60,841 nucleotides of DNA, from NCBI RefSeq assembly GCF_001673365.1, contig NZ_LZLS01000190.1, positions 1 through 60,841 of the forward strand, in the 5' to 3' direction. The position numbers were made by a program, and so were the translations under genes. This DNA comes from Mycobacterium asiaticum. Its GTDB lineage: Bacteria > Actinomycetota > Actinomycetes > Mycobacteriales > Mycobacteriaceae. The notes under the pieces are model-generated. The model saw only the letters and a list, made by a program, of their open reading frames with translations. It was not told the origin of the DNA and searched no databases. This document shows positions 45,048 through 54,868 of the stretch, one piece after another. Within the stretch, counting starts at the first letter, position 1. Each line of letters opens with the position of its first letter.

Positions 45048-46037
45048 ATGCATGCGATCGAAGTCGGCGAAACTGGCGGTCCTGACGTCCTGAGCTACCG
45101 CGACGTTCCCCAACCCGAGCCGGGCCATGGTGAGGTGCTGATCCGCACCGAGGCCGTCGGGGTCAATTTCATCGACACCTACTTCCGTTCGGGCCAGTAC
45201 CCTCGTCCGCTCCCCTTCGTGCTGGGCTCCGAGGCGTGCGGGACGGTGGTCGACGTCGGCCCCGAGGTCGGTACGGACATCAACGTGGGCGACCGCGTGG
45301 TCAGCGCTTCGGTAAACGGCTCGTATGCCGAATTCTGCACTGCGCCAGCATTTTTGACAGCCAAGGTGCCGGACGGCATCACCTCGGAGGTGGCTGCATC
45401 GGCGCTGCTGAAGGGTCTCACCGCCCAGTACCTGCTGAAGTCGGTGTATCCGGTGCAGAACGGGGACACCGTGTTGGTGCACGCCGGCGCCGGCGGCGTC
45501 GGGCTGATCCTGACGCAGTGGGCGACCCACCTGGGGGCGCGGGTCATCACCACCGTCTCCAACGAAGAGAAGGAACGGCTGTCCCGCCAAGCCGGTGCCG
45601 CGGAGGTCCTCTCCTATCCCGACTCCAATCCCGACGGCTCCTACCAGTTCGGGCAGCAGGTGCGCGAACTCACCGACGGCGCGGGCGTGGCGGCGGTGTA
45701 CGACGGCGTTGGCGCCACCACGTTCGACGCCAGCCTCGCCAGCCTCGCCGTACGCGGGACGCTAGCCCTGTTCGGCGCAGCCAGCGGACCCGTTCCCCCG
45801 TTCGACCCGCAGCGACTCAACTACGCCGGCTCGGTGTATCTCACCCGGCCGTCGCTGGCGCATTTCATCCGTACCGCACAGGAGTTCAGCTGGCGGGCCG
45901 AGGAACTGTTCGAGGCGATCGACAGCGGCGCGGTCCGAGTCGAGGTCGGCGGGACATATCCGTTGGCCGAGGCCGCCCGGGCCCACACCGACCTGGAAGC
46001 CCGCAAGACCACCGGTTCGATCGTGCTGCTGCCTTAA
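45048..46037 (+). CDS. qor: NADPH:quinone oxidoreductase
   Basis: The product is 329 residues (Rv1454c about 328). It belongs to the zinc-independent MDR family: GVNFIDTYFRSGQYPRPLPF, the cofactor motif VLVHAGAGGVGLILTQWA, and YDGVGATTFDASLASLAVRG. Residues that bind zinc in alcohol dehydrogenases are absent. It reduces quinones with NADPH, probably protecting against electrophiles. No room for a standard ribosome-binding site and promoter exists in the 19 bp before it unless they lie inside the opposite gene, so a leaderless transcript is possible. Confidence 0.94.
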   Translation: MHAIEVGETGGPDVLSYRDVPQPEPGHGEVLIRTEAVGVNFIDTYFRSGQYPRPLPFVLGSEACGTVVDVGPEVGTDINVGDRVVSASVNGSYAEFCTAPAFLTAKVPDGITSEVAASALLKGLTAQYLLKSVYPVQNGDTVLVHAGAGGVGLILTQWATHLGARVITTVSNEEKERLSRQAGAAEVLSYPDSNPDGSYQFGQQVRELTDGAGVAAVYDGVGATTFDASLASLAVRGTLALFGAASGPVPPFDPQRLNYAGSVYLTRPSLAHFIRTAQEFSWRAEELFEAIDSGAVRVEVGGTYPLAEAARAHTDLEARKTTGSIVLLP

Positions 46038-46073
46038 GTTCTTACGCTGCAATCGCGCTGCTTCTGAGGAGGA

Positions 46074-48527
46074 TCAATTGGTGCCGAGCGCGCCGCTGAG
46101 CCCGAAGAGCAAGCCGCGCGTGCCGCCGGAACCGTGAGATCCGCCGCCGGATCCCGACCCGCCGTCACCCCCGTTTCCGAACAGCCCCATGGCGTTGCCG
46201 CCGTTGCCCCCATCACCCGCGTCCAGAACATCGCCGCCGTCGCCCCCGTCACCGAACAGCAGGCCGCCGCGCCCACCGTCACCGGCCGGCGCGACCGCCG
46301 ACTTGCCGCCGTGACCGCCGTTACCGAACAGCCCGATCGCGTCGCCGCCATTGCCGGCCCGTCCCGGCCCGGGGGCGAAGTCAAGCCCAGCGGCGTAACC
46401 GCCGTCGCCTCCGTTGCCGAACCACAACCCGCCCTGGCCGCCGTCCCCACCGTTTCCGGAACCGCCCAAAGTCAGCATTCCCCCGGCGCCGCCGTTGCCG
46501 ATCAAGCGGGCGTGGCCGCCATTACCCGCGCTTTCAAATCCGCCCGCACTGCCCATGGCGTTGCCACCGGCACCGCCGTTTCCGATCAGGGCGCCGCTGC
46601 CGCCGTGACCGCCGTATCCGCCGACGCCACCCTCATTCGCACCGCCCTCTCCACCGGCGCCACCCTGGCCAAATAATCCAACGGCGTCACCGCCGGCGCC
46701 GCCGTTTCCGGCGCTGCCGACGGCGGAACTGCTGTATGCCGCACCCCATCCACCCGTCCCGCCGTTGCCGCCACTGCCGAACAGCCACCCGCCCGAGCCA
46801 CCGCGACCGCCATCGACTCCGTCACCGCCGCCCACCGCTCCGGGGCCCCCGATTCCGCCCCTGCCACCGTTACCGATAAGCCCGGCGTCACCGCCATTGC
46901 CCGCAGTCGGATGGTCGACGGTGCCGTTACCGCCGTTACCCCCGCTGCCGAACAACAGTCCGCCGTCGCCGCCGTTCTGTCCGGGACCGCCGTCGGCACC
47001 ATTACCGATGAGCGGACGGCCCAACAGCGCTTGAGTTGGGGCGTTGGCAACGTCTAACGCCATATCGAGCGGGCTGAAGCTCTTACCGGCGACGCCGTTC
47101 GGGCCGCCGGAATCACCGGCACCACCGGCACCACCGAGGCCGAAAAGTCGCGCGTCCCCGCCGTCGCCCCCGGCGCCGGGAAAGTTACCGTTGCTGGCGC
47201 CGGCAGCGCCGCCGGCACCCCCGTTTCCGAACAGAGCCGCAGTGCCGCCGTGACCGCCATGTCCGCCGGCCCGAGCAATCGGAGGCTCGACTGAGCTGAG
47301 TCCCATGCCGCCGGCACCGCCGACTCCTCCGTGTCCGAACAGACCGAAAGCACTTCCGCCGTTTCCACCAATACCGCCGGATATCACGCCGGCGGACCCG
47401 CCGTCTCCGCCACTGCCGAACAGCCCGACGGCATTCCCGCCGTTGCCGCCGTTGCCAAAAATCCGGGTGGAACCGCCGTTGCCGCCATTACCCCACAGCC
47501 ACGCTCCCCGACCACCGTCGCCGGGCGCGGCTTCTCGGCCCCCGACGCTTACGTCACCACCGTTGCCGCCGTTGCCGAAAAGGCCCACGGCATCTCCGCC
47601 GTGGCCTCCTGCACCACCCGGGCTGGGAATGAACGGAGTCCCGATGTTGTAGCCGCCGTTCCCGCCGTTGCCGGCCAGCAGACCACCGTTGCCGCCATGT
47701 CCACCGATGCCCCTGCCGCCGTAAATCTGCCAACCGCCGGCACCGCCGTCGCCGATCAGTCGAGCGTTGCCGCCGGCGCCACCGGAATTCCAGAAGCTGT
47801 CGCCCCCGGCGCCGCCGTTGCCGATCAGACCACCGGTCCCCCCGTTGCCCCCGACTGCATAGGTTTGGCCGCTACGCGTCCCGAGCCCTCCGGTGCCGCC
47901 ATGTCCGAACAACCCGATCGCGTCCCCGCCGGCGCCACCTGAGAGAAAGCCGGTCCCACCGTGACCGCCGTTGCCGAACAACCACCCTCCTGTGCCCCCG
48001 CGACCACCCGTGCTACCGGTCCCGCCGCGCCCGCCGTCGCCGATGAATCCGGCGTTACCGCCACTGCCCGCAACAGGATTAGCGGCGGTGGCATCACCCC
48101 CTCGACCGCCGTTGCCATACAGCAGGCCGCCGTCCGCGCCGTTTTGCCCTGGCGCCCCGTTGGCGCCGTTGCCGACGAGCGGGCGCCCCATCAAAGTCCG
48201 GGCAGGCGCATTGATGGCGTTTAATACCAGCTGCAATGGGTCGGCGTTGGCGCTCTCCGCGGCCGCATAGGCGCTGACACCCGCGGTCAATGTGTGCACG
48301 AACTGCTCGTGAAACAACGACGCCTGTGCGCTCACTTCCTGATAGGCGCGGCCGTGGGTGCCGAATAGCGCAGCAATCGCCGCCGACACCTCATCGGCGG
48401 CGGCGGCCCGCACCGCCGTCGTTGCCGCGACCGCCGCGGTGTTGGCGTCGCTCAGCGCGGTTCCGAGGCCGTCCATGTCGGCCGCTGCGGCTGACATCCA
48501 CTGCGGTGCGGCGATCACAAATGACAT
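46074..48527 (-). CDS. Large PE_PGRS protein with two linker modules
   Basis: The product is 817 residues from the ATG at 48527 with AGGAGG upstream. The PE domain (1-95, MSFVIAAPQWMSAAAADMDG) ends in INAPARTLMGRPLVGNGANG. PGRS units of LFGNGGxGG type follow. Near residue 480 a second linker appears (LDVANAPTQALLGRPLIGNG, then GQNGGDGGLLFGSGG), followed by more PGRS to the end (LLFGLSGALGTN). So it looks like one PE head with two consecutive PGRS bodies. It probably goes to the surface by ESX-5. In M. tuberculosis, PE_PGRS28 lies here on the other strand with Rv1453 beside it, so this locus is rearranged. Confidence 0.9.
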   Translation of the reverse strand: MSFVIAAPQWMSAAAADMDGLGTALSDANTAAVAATTAVRAAAADEVSAAIAALFGTHGRAYQEVSAQASLFHEQFVHTLTAGVSAYAAAESANADPLQLVLNAINAPARTLMGRPLVGNGANGAPGQNGADGGLLYGNGGRGGDATAANPVAGSGGNAGFIGDGGRGGTGSTGGRGGTGGWLFGNGGHGGTGFLSGGAGGDAIGLFGHGGTGGLGTRSGQTYAVGGNGGTGGLIGNGGAGGDSFWNSGGAGGNARLIGDGGAGGWQIYGGRGIGGHGGNGGLLAGNGGNGGYNIGTPFIPSPGGAGGHGGDAVGLFGNGGNGGDVSVGGREAAPGDGGRGAWLWGNGGNGGSTRIFGNGGNGGNAVGLFGSGGDGGSAGVISGGIGGNGGSAFGLFGHGGVGGAGGMGLSSVEPPIARAGGHGGHGGTAALFGNGGAGGAAGASNGNFPGAGGDGGDARLFGLGGAGGAGDSGGPNGVAGKSFSPLDMALDVANAPTQALLGRPLIGNGADGGPGQNGGDGGLLFGSGGNGGNGTVDHPTAGNGGDAGLIGNGGRGGIGGPGAVGGGDGVDGGRGGSGGWLFGSGGNGGTGGWGAAYSSSAVGSAGNGGAGGDAVGLFGQGGAGGEGGANEGGVGGYGGHGGSGALIGNGGAGGNAMGSAGGFESAGNGGHARLIGNGGAGGMLTLGGSGNGGDGGQGGLWFGNGGDGGYAAGLDFAPGPGRAGNGGDAIGLFGNGGHGGKSAVAPAGDGGRGGLLFGDGGDGGDVLDAGDGGNGGNAMGLFGNGGDGGSGSGGGSHGSGGTRGLLFGLSGALGTN

Positions 48528-48676
48528 CCGGCGGCCTCCTGGACTGCGGTCGGGCGGTGGTGCCGGAAGCATATCGGAGCAAGTGCTCCGCGTGTGTAAT
48601 GGCGTTATAAGGCGCTTGCTTGCTGGTCAGGGGATGTTTTGCGCACCTCGCCGCGAGCGGCTCTTCGTGACCAGAC

Positions 48677-48756
48677 CGCGAAGGTGCACAGAATGCGCGA
48701 AGGTGCACAGAATGACAGGCACACCAGCGTGTCGACGCACATCTGCGCACCCTCGC
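48677..48756. repeat. Palindrome of the CGCGAAGGTGCACAGAATG family, left arm doubled
   Basis: Left arm CCGCGAAGGTGCACAGAATG is followed at once by a second copy GCGCGAAGGTGCACAGAATG, then GACAGGCACACC; the right arm is ATCTGCGCACCCTCGCCG. It is the same family as 4575-4636. It lies between the start of the PE_PGRS gene and the stop of ctaB, in a 300-bp region with no gene. Confidence 0.65.
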
Positions 48757-48760
48757 CGTA

Positions 48761-48822
48761 GCGGGTAGGACAGTGCGCAGCGGGTAGGGCCAGTGGGCCG
48801 CGGGTAGGACAGTGGGCCGCGG
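48761..48822. repeat. Short direct repeats GCGGGTAGGACAGTG, three copies
   Basis: Imperfect units of about 19-20 bp (GCGGGTAGGACAGTGCGCA, GCGGGTAGGGCCAGTGGGCC, GCGGGTAGGACAGTGGGCC) lie side by side just before the ctaB stop codon. Nothing else is seen there. Confidence 0.75.
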
Positions 48823-48827
48823 AAAGA

Positions 48828-49787
48828 TCAGAACAGCGTCGGCAGCGCGATCGCCGAGTCGACCGCAAGCGCGCAGAACACCACCGCGAGGTAGTTGTTC
48901 GACTGCAGGAACAAGCGCAGCGGCTTGACAGCCTCCCCCGCGCGCACGCCGGCATACAACTGGTGGGCCATCGCTAGGAACCACACCCCGGCCACCACCG
49001 CTACCGCCGCATACAGCCAGCCGGCAGCCAGGGCCAACACCAACGTCGCCAACACCGTCAACCAGGTGTAGATCAGAATCTGCTTGGTGACCTGACGCTC
49101 GGTGGCCACGGCAGGCAGCATCGGCACGCCGGCGACTTTGTAGTCCTCCTTGTACCGCATCGCCAACGCCCAGGTGTGTGGCGGCGTCCAGAAGAAGATG
49201 ATCGCGAACATCGCCAATGCCGGCCAGCTGATGGTGCCCGTAACGGCCGACCAGCCGATCATCACCGGCATGCAGCCCGCCGCGCCGCCCCAGACCACAT
49301 TCTGCGACGTGCGCCGCTTGAGCAGCAGCGTGTAGACGAACACATAAAACGCGATGGTGGCCACGGCCAGCAGGCCGGAAAGCAGATTCGTGGTCCACCA
49401 CAACCAGAAGAACGAGCCCACGCTCAGCGCCAGGCCGAAAATCAGCGCGTTGCGGGTGGGCACCGCGGCCCGGGCCAGCGGACGCCGGGCGGTCCGCTTC
49501 ATCACCTTGTCGATGTCGGCGTCAGCGACACAATTGAGCGTGTTGGCGCCGCCGGCCGCCATCATGCCGCCGACCAGGGTATTCAGGATCAGCAACGGGT
49601 CGACGGTGCCGCGATGGGCCAACAACATCGCCGGTATCGCGGTGACCAGCAGCAGCTCGATTACCCGCGGCTTGGTCAACGCCAGGTATGCCAGCACTGT
49701 TCCGAATGCCCGGCTCATCCTCGAGCCGGTACCCAGCCCTGCTGTGGTACCCGGCGCCGAAACCTGCAGGCGCCCGCGAACGCTCAC
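48828..49787 (-). CDS. ctaB: Protoheme IX farnesyltransferase (heme O synthase) CtaB
   Basis: The product is 319 residues from a GTG. It attaches farnesyl to heme B, making heme O for cytochrome aa3. UbiA-family motifs: LTKPRVIELLLVTAIPAM, the prenyl-phosphate site NCVADADIDKVMKRTARRP, and the second Asp-rich loop RYKEDYKVAGVPMLP; about nine transmembrane helices. An overlapping ATG (49791) is in another frame. It is divergent from tkt across 250 bp. Confidence 0.96.
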   Translation of the reverse strand: MSVRGRLQVSAPGTTAGLGTGSRMSRAFGTVLAYLALTKPRVIELLLVTAIPAMLLAHRGTVDPLLILNTLVGGMMAAGGANTLNCVADADIDKVMKRTARRPLARAAVPTRNALIFGLALSVGSFFWLWWTTNLLSGLLAVATIAFYVFVYTLLLKRRTSQNVVWGGAAGCMPVMIGWSAVTGTISWPALAMFAIIFFWTPPHTWALAMRYKEDYKVAGVPMLPAVATERQVTKQILIYTWLTVLATLVLALAAGWLYAAVAVVAGVWFLAMAHQLYAGVRAGEAVKPLRLFLQSNNYLAVVFCALAVDSAIALPTLF

Positions 49788-50037
49788 GCATTAACTCCTC
49801 GGGAAAATCGCAGCCGCGCGCAGCTTCTACTACGCACGATGGTAGACCGCGCCCGGTCGACCGTAGCCCTGCAGGGTCGTTTCGGTGGCACTTCCGTGGC
49901 AGTCGGCCCTGTTAAAACCGGACAAGATATTTTCACACGGGCTTTGCCGGGTACTCGAAAATCTGGCCCTGCAGCCGCGAGCAATCCCGCACTAGGGTGG
50001 GATTGATCAGTTTGATGACCCCAGGACTGAGGACTGA
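49788..50037. other. Divergent ctaB / tkt control region
   Basis: This 250-bp gap holds both promoters and no gene. AT-rich stretches such as GTTAAAACCGG (49910-49920) and GATATTTTCACA (49925-49936), and TAGGGT about 45 bp before the tkt start, are possible promoter parts. No known operator was recognised. Confidence 0.4.
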
Positions 50038-52143
50038 ATGACAACTGTTGAAGAGATCTCCGAGCTCACCCACCCCCGCCACCCCGACGACTGGACCGAG
50101 ATCGATTCGACTGCGGTCGACACGATCCGGGTGCTGGCCGCCGACGCGGTCCAGAAAGTCGGCAACGGGCACCCCGGAACGGCGATGAGTCTGGCGCCAC
50201 TGGCCTACACGCTGTTCCAGCGCACGATGCACCACGATCCCAGCGACCCGCACTGGCTGGGGCGCGACCGGTTCGTCTTGTCGGCGGGTCACAGCAGCCT
50301 GACGCTCTACCTGCAGCTGTATCTGGGCGGGTTCGGTCTGGAGTTGTCCGACATCGAGTCCCTGCGCACCTGGGGATCCAAGACGCCTGGTCACCCGGAG
50401 TTCCGGCACACCAAGGGCGTCGAGATCACCACCGGACCGCTGGGTCAGGGGTTGGCCTCGGCGGTGGGGATGGCGATGGCGTCGCGCTACGAGCGCGGTC
50501 TGTTCGACCCGGACGCCGAACCCGGCACCAGCCCATTCGACCACCACATCTATGTGATCGCCTCCGACGGCGACATCCAAGAAGGGGTCACCTCCGAGGC
50601 TTCGTCGCTGGCTGGGGTTCAGGAACTGGGCAATCTCATCGTGTTCTACGACAGCAACCAGATCTCGATCGAGGACGACACCAACATCGCCCTTTGCGAA
50701 GACACTCCGGCCCGCTATCGCGCATACGGCTGGCACGTCCAGGAAGTGGAAGGCGGCGAGAACGTCGTCGGCATCGAAGAGGCGATCGCCAACGCCAAGG
50801 CCGAAACCGGCCGTCCGTCGTTCATCGCGTTGCGCACGATCATCGGCTTCCCGGCGCCGAACCTGATGAACACCGGCAAGGCGCACGGCGCCGCCCTCGG
50901 TGACGAAGAGGTGGCGGCCGTCAAGAAGATCCTCGGGTTCGATCCCGACAAGAACTTCGAGGTGCGCGACGAGGTGATCGAGCACACCCGCAAGTTGGTG
51001 GAGCGCGGAAAAGAAGCCCACGAAAAGTGGCAGCAGGACTTCGACGCGTGGGCCGAACGTGAACCGGAGCGCAAGGCGTTGCTGGATCGGTTGACTGCCG
51101 AGGAGTTGCCGGAAGGCTGGGACGCCGAGCTGCCGCACTGGGAGCCCGGCTCCGATGAGATCGCCACCCGCAAGGCCTCCAACGAGGTACTCAACGCGCT
51201 GGGACCGAAGCTGCCCGAGTTGTGGGGTGGTTCGGCCGACCTGGCGGGTAGCAACAACACCACCATCAAAGGCGCGGATTCCTTTGGGCCGCCGTCGATT
51301 TCCACGAAGGACTACACCGCCCACTGGTACGGCCGCACGCTGCACTTCGGTGTTCGCGAACATGCGATGGGCGCCATCCTGTCCGGCATCGTGCTGCACG
51401 GCCCCACCCGGGCGTACGGCGGCACCTTCCTACAGTTCTCCGACTACATGCGCCCGGCGGTGCGGCTGGCGTCACTGATGGACATCGACACCATCTACGT
51501 GTGGACGCACGATTCGGTGGGATTGGGCGAAGACGGCCCGACACACCAACCGATCGAGCATCTTTCGGCGCTGCGGGCCATCCCCAATCTGTCGGTGGTC
51601 CGCCCGGCCGACCCCAACGAGACGGCGTACGCCTGGCGCACGGTGCTGGCCCGTGGCAACGGCAGCGGCCCGGTCGGGCTGATCCTCACCCGCCAGAACG
51701 TTCCGGTGCTGGAAGGCACCAACGCCGAAGGTGTGGCGCGCGGCGGCTATGTGCTGGGTGGAGACCCGCGAGGATCATCGAGCGACGAGGAACCAGACGT
51801 CGTGCTGATCGCCACCGGCTCGGAGGTGCAACTCGCCGTCGAGGCGCAGAAGTTGTTGGCGGACAAGGACATCCTCGCGCGCGTCGTGTCGATGCCGTGC
51901 GTGGAGTGGTTCGAATCGCAGCCCAGCGACTACCGCGACAGCGTGCTGCCACCGTCGGTGTCCGCGCGAGTGGCCGTCGAAGCCGGCGTGGCCCAGTCCT
52001 GGCACAAGCTCGTCGGCGACACCGGAAAGATCGTCTCCATCGAGCATTACGGAGAATCCGCCGATTACAAGACTCTGTTCCGCGAGTACGGCTTCACCGC
52101 TGAAGCCGTCGCTGCCGCCGCGGAAGAAGTACTCGATAACTGA
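50038..52143 (+). CDS. tkt: Transketolase
   Basis: The product is 701 residues. It transfers two-carbon units between sugar phosphates using thiamine diphosphate in the non-oxidative pentose phosphate pathway. Marks are KVGNGHPGTAMSLAPLAYTL, TGPLGQGLASAVGMA, the ThDP motif SDGDIQEGVTSEASSLAG, and DSVGLGEDGPTHQPIEHLSA in the pyrimidine-binding domain, plus the C-terminal domain. It starts the five-gene operon tkt-tal-zwf2-opcA-pgl; tal follows after 16 bp. Confidence 0.98.
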   Translation: MTTVEEISELTHPRHPDDWTEIDSTAVDTIRVLAADAVQKVGNGHPGTAMSLAPLAYTLFQRTMHHDPSDPHWLGRDRFVLSAGHSSLTLYLQLYLGGFGLELSDIESLRTWGSKTPGHPEFRHTKGVEITTGPLGQGLASAVGMAMASRYERGLFDPDAEPGTSPFDHHIYVIASDGDIQEGVTSEASSLAGVQELGNLIVFYDSNQISIEDDTNIALCEDTPARYRAYGWHVQEVEGGENVVGIEEAIANAKAETGRPSFIALRTIIGFPAPNLMNTGKAHGAALGDEEVAAVKKILGFDPDKNFEVRDEVIEHTRKLVERGKEAHEKWQQDFDAWAEREPERKALLDRLTAEELPEGWDAELPHWEPGSDEIATRKASNEVLNALGPKLPELWGGSADLAGSNNTTIKGADSFGPPSISTKDYTAHWYGRTLHFGVREHAMGAILSGIVLHGPTRAYGGTFLQFSDYMRPAVRLASLMDIDTIYVWTHDSVGLGEDGPTHQPIEHLSALRAIPNLSVVRPADPNETAYAWRTVLARGNGSGPVGLILTRQNVPVLEGTNAEGVARGGYVLGGDPRGSSSDEEPDVVLIATGSEVQLAVEAQKLLADKDILARVVSMPCVEWFESQPSDYRDSVLPPSVSARVAVEAGVAQSWHKLVGDTGKIVSIEHYGESADYKTLFREYGFTAEAVAAAAEEVLDN

Positions 52144-52159
52144 GAAAGGGTGATTATTG

Positions 52160-53278
52160 ATGACCCAGAATCCAAACCTCGCGGCATTGAGCGACGCAGG
52201 AGTGTCGGTTTGGCTTGACGACTTGTCCCGGGACCGGATCAAGTCGGGCAATCTGCAGGAACTGATCGACACCAAGAGCGTCGTCGGGGTGACGACCAAC
52301 CCGTCCATCTTCCAGAAGGCGTTGGCCGACAGTGACACCTACGACGATCAGGTGTCGGAGTTGGCCGAGCGCGGCGCGGACGTGGACGCCACCATCCGCA
52401 CCGTCACCACCGACGACGTGCGCAATGCGTGCGACGTGCTGCGTCCGCAGTGGGAATCGTCTGACGGTGTGGACGGCCGGGTGTCGATCGAGGTCGACCC
52501 ACGGTTGGCGCACGACACCGACAAGACCACGCAGCAGGCGATCGAACTGTGGAAGATCGTCGACCGGCCGAATCTGTTCATCAAGATTCCGGCCACCGAG
52601 AAAGGCATTCCGGCAATCACCGCCGTTCTGGCGGAAGGCATTTCGGTCAATGTCACGCTGATCTTCTCTGTCGAACGCCACAAGGCGGTGATGGACGCCT
52701 ACCTGGCCGGGTTGGAGAAAGCCCGTGAGGCTGGCCATGACTTGTCCAAAATCCATTCCGTGGCATCGTTTTTCGTCTCCCGCGTGGACACCGAAATCGA
52801 CAAGCGGCTGGAAAAGCTGGATTCGGACGAATCGCTCGCGCTGCGCGGACAGGCCGGCGTGGCCAACGCGCGACTGGCCTACGCCGCTTACCAGGAGGTC
52901 TTCGAGGGCGGCGACCGCTACCAGGCACTGAAATCCGACGGAGCGCGGGTACAACGGCCGCTGTGGGCGTCGACCGGCGTGAAGAACCCCGACTACTCCG
53001 ACACCCTCTACGTCACCGAGTTGGTCGCACCTAACACGGTTAATACCATGCCGGAGAAGACGATTGACGCCGTTGCCGACCACGGTGTGATCACCGGCGA
53101 CACGATCACCGGGACCGCGGAAGAGGCGCAGCGTGTGTTCGACAAGCTCGACGCGATCGGCATAGATCTCGACGACGTGTTCGTGGTGCTGGAGAACGAG
53201 GGCGTGGAGAAGTTTGAGGATTCCTGGAAGGAACTGCTCGAGGAGACTCAGGCGCAGCTCGACTCCGCCGCCAAATGA
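52160..53278 (+). CDS. tal: Transaldolase
   Basis: The product is 372 residues (Rv1448c about 373), start ATG at 52160 with AAAGGG upstream. The Schiff-base Lys is in NLFIKIPATEKG, and the N-terminal motif VVGVTTNPSIFQKAL is typical. It moves a three-carbon unit between sedoheptulose-7-phosphate and glyceraldehyde-3-phosphate. The stop overlaps the zwf2 start (ATGA), coupling the two. Confidence 0.97.
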   Translation: MTQNPNLAALSDAGVSVWLDDLSRDRIKSGNLQELIDTKSVVGVTTNPSIFQKALADSDTYDDQVSELAERGADVDATIRTVTTDDVRNACDVLRPQWESSDGVDGRVSIEVDPRLAHDTDKTTQQAIELWKIVDRPNLFIKIPATEKGIPAITAVLAEGISVNVTLIFSVERHKAVMDAYLAGLEKAREAGHDLSKIHSVASFFVSRVDTEIDKRLEKLDSDESLALRGQAGVANARLAYAAYQEVFEGGDRYQALKSDGARVQRPLWASTGVKNPDYSDTLYVTELVAPNTVNTMPEKTIDAVADHGVITGDTITGTAEEAQRVFDKLDAIGIDLDDVFVVLENEGVEKFEDSWKELLEETQAQLDSAAK

Positions 53279-54819
53279 GTGAAGCCCGCAGGGCCGCCCA
53301 GTGGCAAAACCCGTTGCGCGACAAGCGGGACAAACGACTGCCTAGAATTGCCGGCCCGTGCGGCATGGTGATTTTCGGGGTCACCGGCGACCTGGCTCGC
53401 AAGAAGGTGATGCCGGCGATCTACGACCTGGCCAACCGCGGCTTGCTCCCCCCGACGTTCTCGCTGGTGGGTTTCGCGCGCCGCGACTGGACCACCCAGG
53501 ACTTCGGCCAGGTGGTGCACGACGCCGTCAAGCAACACTGCCGCACACCGTTTCGGCAGGAGAACTGGGATCGGCTGGCCGAGGGATTCCGTTTCGTCTC
53601 AGGCGCTTTCGACGACGACGAGGCATTTGACCGGCTCGCCGAAACGTTGGAGAAGCTTGATGCCGAGCGGGGCACGGGCGGCAACCATGCTTTCTACCTA
53701 GCCATCCCACCAAAGTCCTTCCCCGTGGTGTGCGAGCAACTGCAGAAGTCGGGCCTGGCCCGGCCCCGTGACGACAGGTGGGCTCGAGTCGTAATCGAGA
53801 AGCCGTTCGGCCACGACCTGAAGAGCGCCCAGGATCTCAACCAGACGGTCAACTCCGTGTTCCCGGAGGAGTCGGTCTTTCGCATCGACCACTATCTGGG
53901 CAAGGAAACCGTGCAGAACATCCTGGCCCTGCGCTTCGCCAACCAACTCTTCGACCCGATCTGGAACGCGCACTACGTCGACCACGTGCAGATCACCATG
54001 GCCGAAGACATCGGACTGGGCGGGCGGGCCGGCTACTACGACGGAATCGGAGCTGCGCGCGACGTCATCCAAAACCATCTGATGCAACTGCTTGCGCTGA
54101 CCGCAATGGAAGAGCCGGTCAGCTTCACGCCAAAGTCGTTGCAGACAGAGAAGATCAAGGTGCTTTCGGCAACACAACTCGCCGAACCGCTCGACGAGAC
54201 CACCAGTCGCGGCCAATACGCGGCAGGATGGCAGGGCGGGGAAAAGGTAGTCGGACTGCTCGACGAGGAAGGGTTCGCCAAGGACTCGACCACCGAGACG
54301 TTCGCCGCCATCACCCTGGAGGTCGACACCCGCCGCTGGGCCGGGGTGCCGTTTTACCTCAGGACCGGAAAGCGGTTGGGCCGCAGGGTTACCGAGATCG
54401 CTTTGGTGTTCAAACGGGCACCGCATCTGCCCTTCGACGCCACCATGACCGACGAACTGGGCACCAACGCCATGGTCATCCGGGTTCAGCCCGACGAAGG
54501 CATCACGTTGCGGTTCGGGTCCAAGGTGCCCGGCACCGCGATGGAGGTCCGGGACGTGAACATGGACTTCTCCTACGGTTCGGCGTTCGCCGAGGAATCG
54601 CCGGAGGCCTACGAGCGACTGATCCTGGATGTACTGCTGGGCGAACCGTCATTGTTCCCGGTCAACGAGGAGGTCGAATTGGCCTGGGAGATACTCGATC
54701 CCGCCCTGGATAATTGGGCCTCCCACGGCAAGCCCGAACCTTACGAGGCGGGTACCTGGGGACCGGATTCCGCGTTCGAGATGCTGCGCCGTACCGGCCG
54801 GGAATGGCGGCGGCCATGA
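53275..54819 (+). CDS. zwf2: Glucose-6-phosphate dehydrogenase
   Basis: The product is 514 residues, as Rv1447c. It makes NADPH in the first oxidative step. Coenzyme motif GVTGDLARKKVMPAI, active-site peptide RIDHYLGKETVQN with the catalytic His, and YLRTGKRLGRRVTEI are intact. M. tuberculosis has a second, divergent zwf1 elsewhere; this is the operon-borne copy with opcA and pgl. Confidence 0.98.
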   Translation: MSEARRAAQWQNPLRDKRDKRLPRIAGPCGMVIFGVTGDLARKKVMPAIYDLANRGLLPPTFSLVGFARRDWTTQDFGQVVHDAVKQHCRTPFRQENWDRLAEGFRFVSGAFDDDEAFDRLAETLEKLDAERGTGGNHAFYLAIPPKSFPVVCEQLQKSGLARPRDDRWARVVIEKPFGHDLKSAQDLNQTVNSVFPEESVFRIDHYLGKETVQNILALRFANQLFDPIWNAHYVDHVQITMAEDIGLGGRAGYYDGIGAARDVIQNHLMQLLALTAMEEPVSFTPKSLQTEKIKVLSATQLAEPLDETTSRGQYAAGWQGGEKVVGLLDEEGFAKDSTTETFAAITLEVDTRRWAGVPFYLRTGKRLGRRVTEIALVFKRAPHLPFDATMTDELGTNAMVIRVQPDEGITLRFGSKVPGTAMEVRDVNMDFSYGSAFAEESPEAYERLILDVLLGEPSLFPVNEEVELAWEILDPALDNWASHGKPEPYEAGTWGPDSAFEMLRRTGREWRRP

Positions 54820-54868
54820 TCCGCGCCGGCGACGATGCAGAACGCAGTGATGGTGAGGAGCGGCGCCA

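Noticed and set aside
46074..48270. Several open frames opposite the large PE_PGRS gene
   Set aside because: They are proline/alanine-rich mirror images of the GGN repeats with no start signals.
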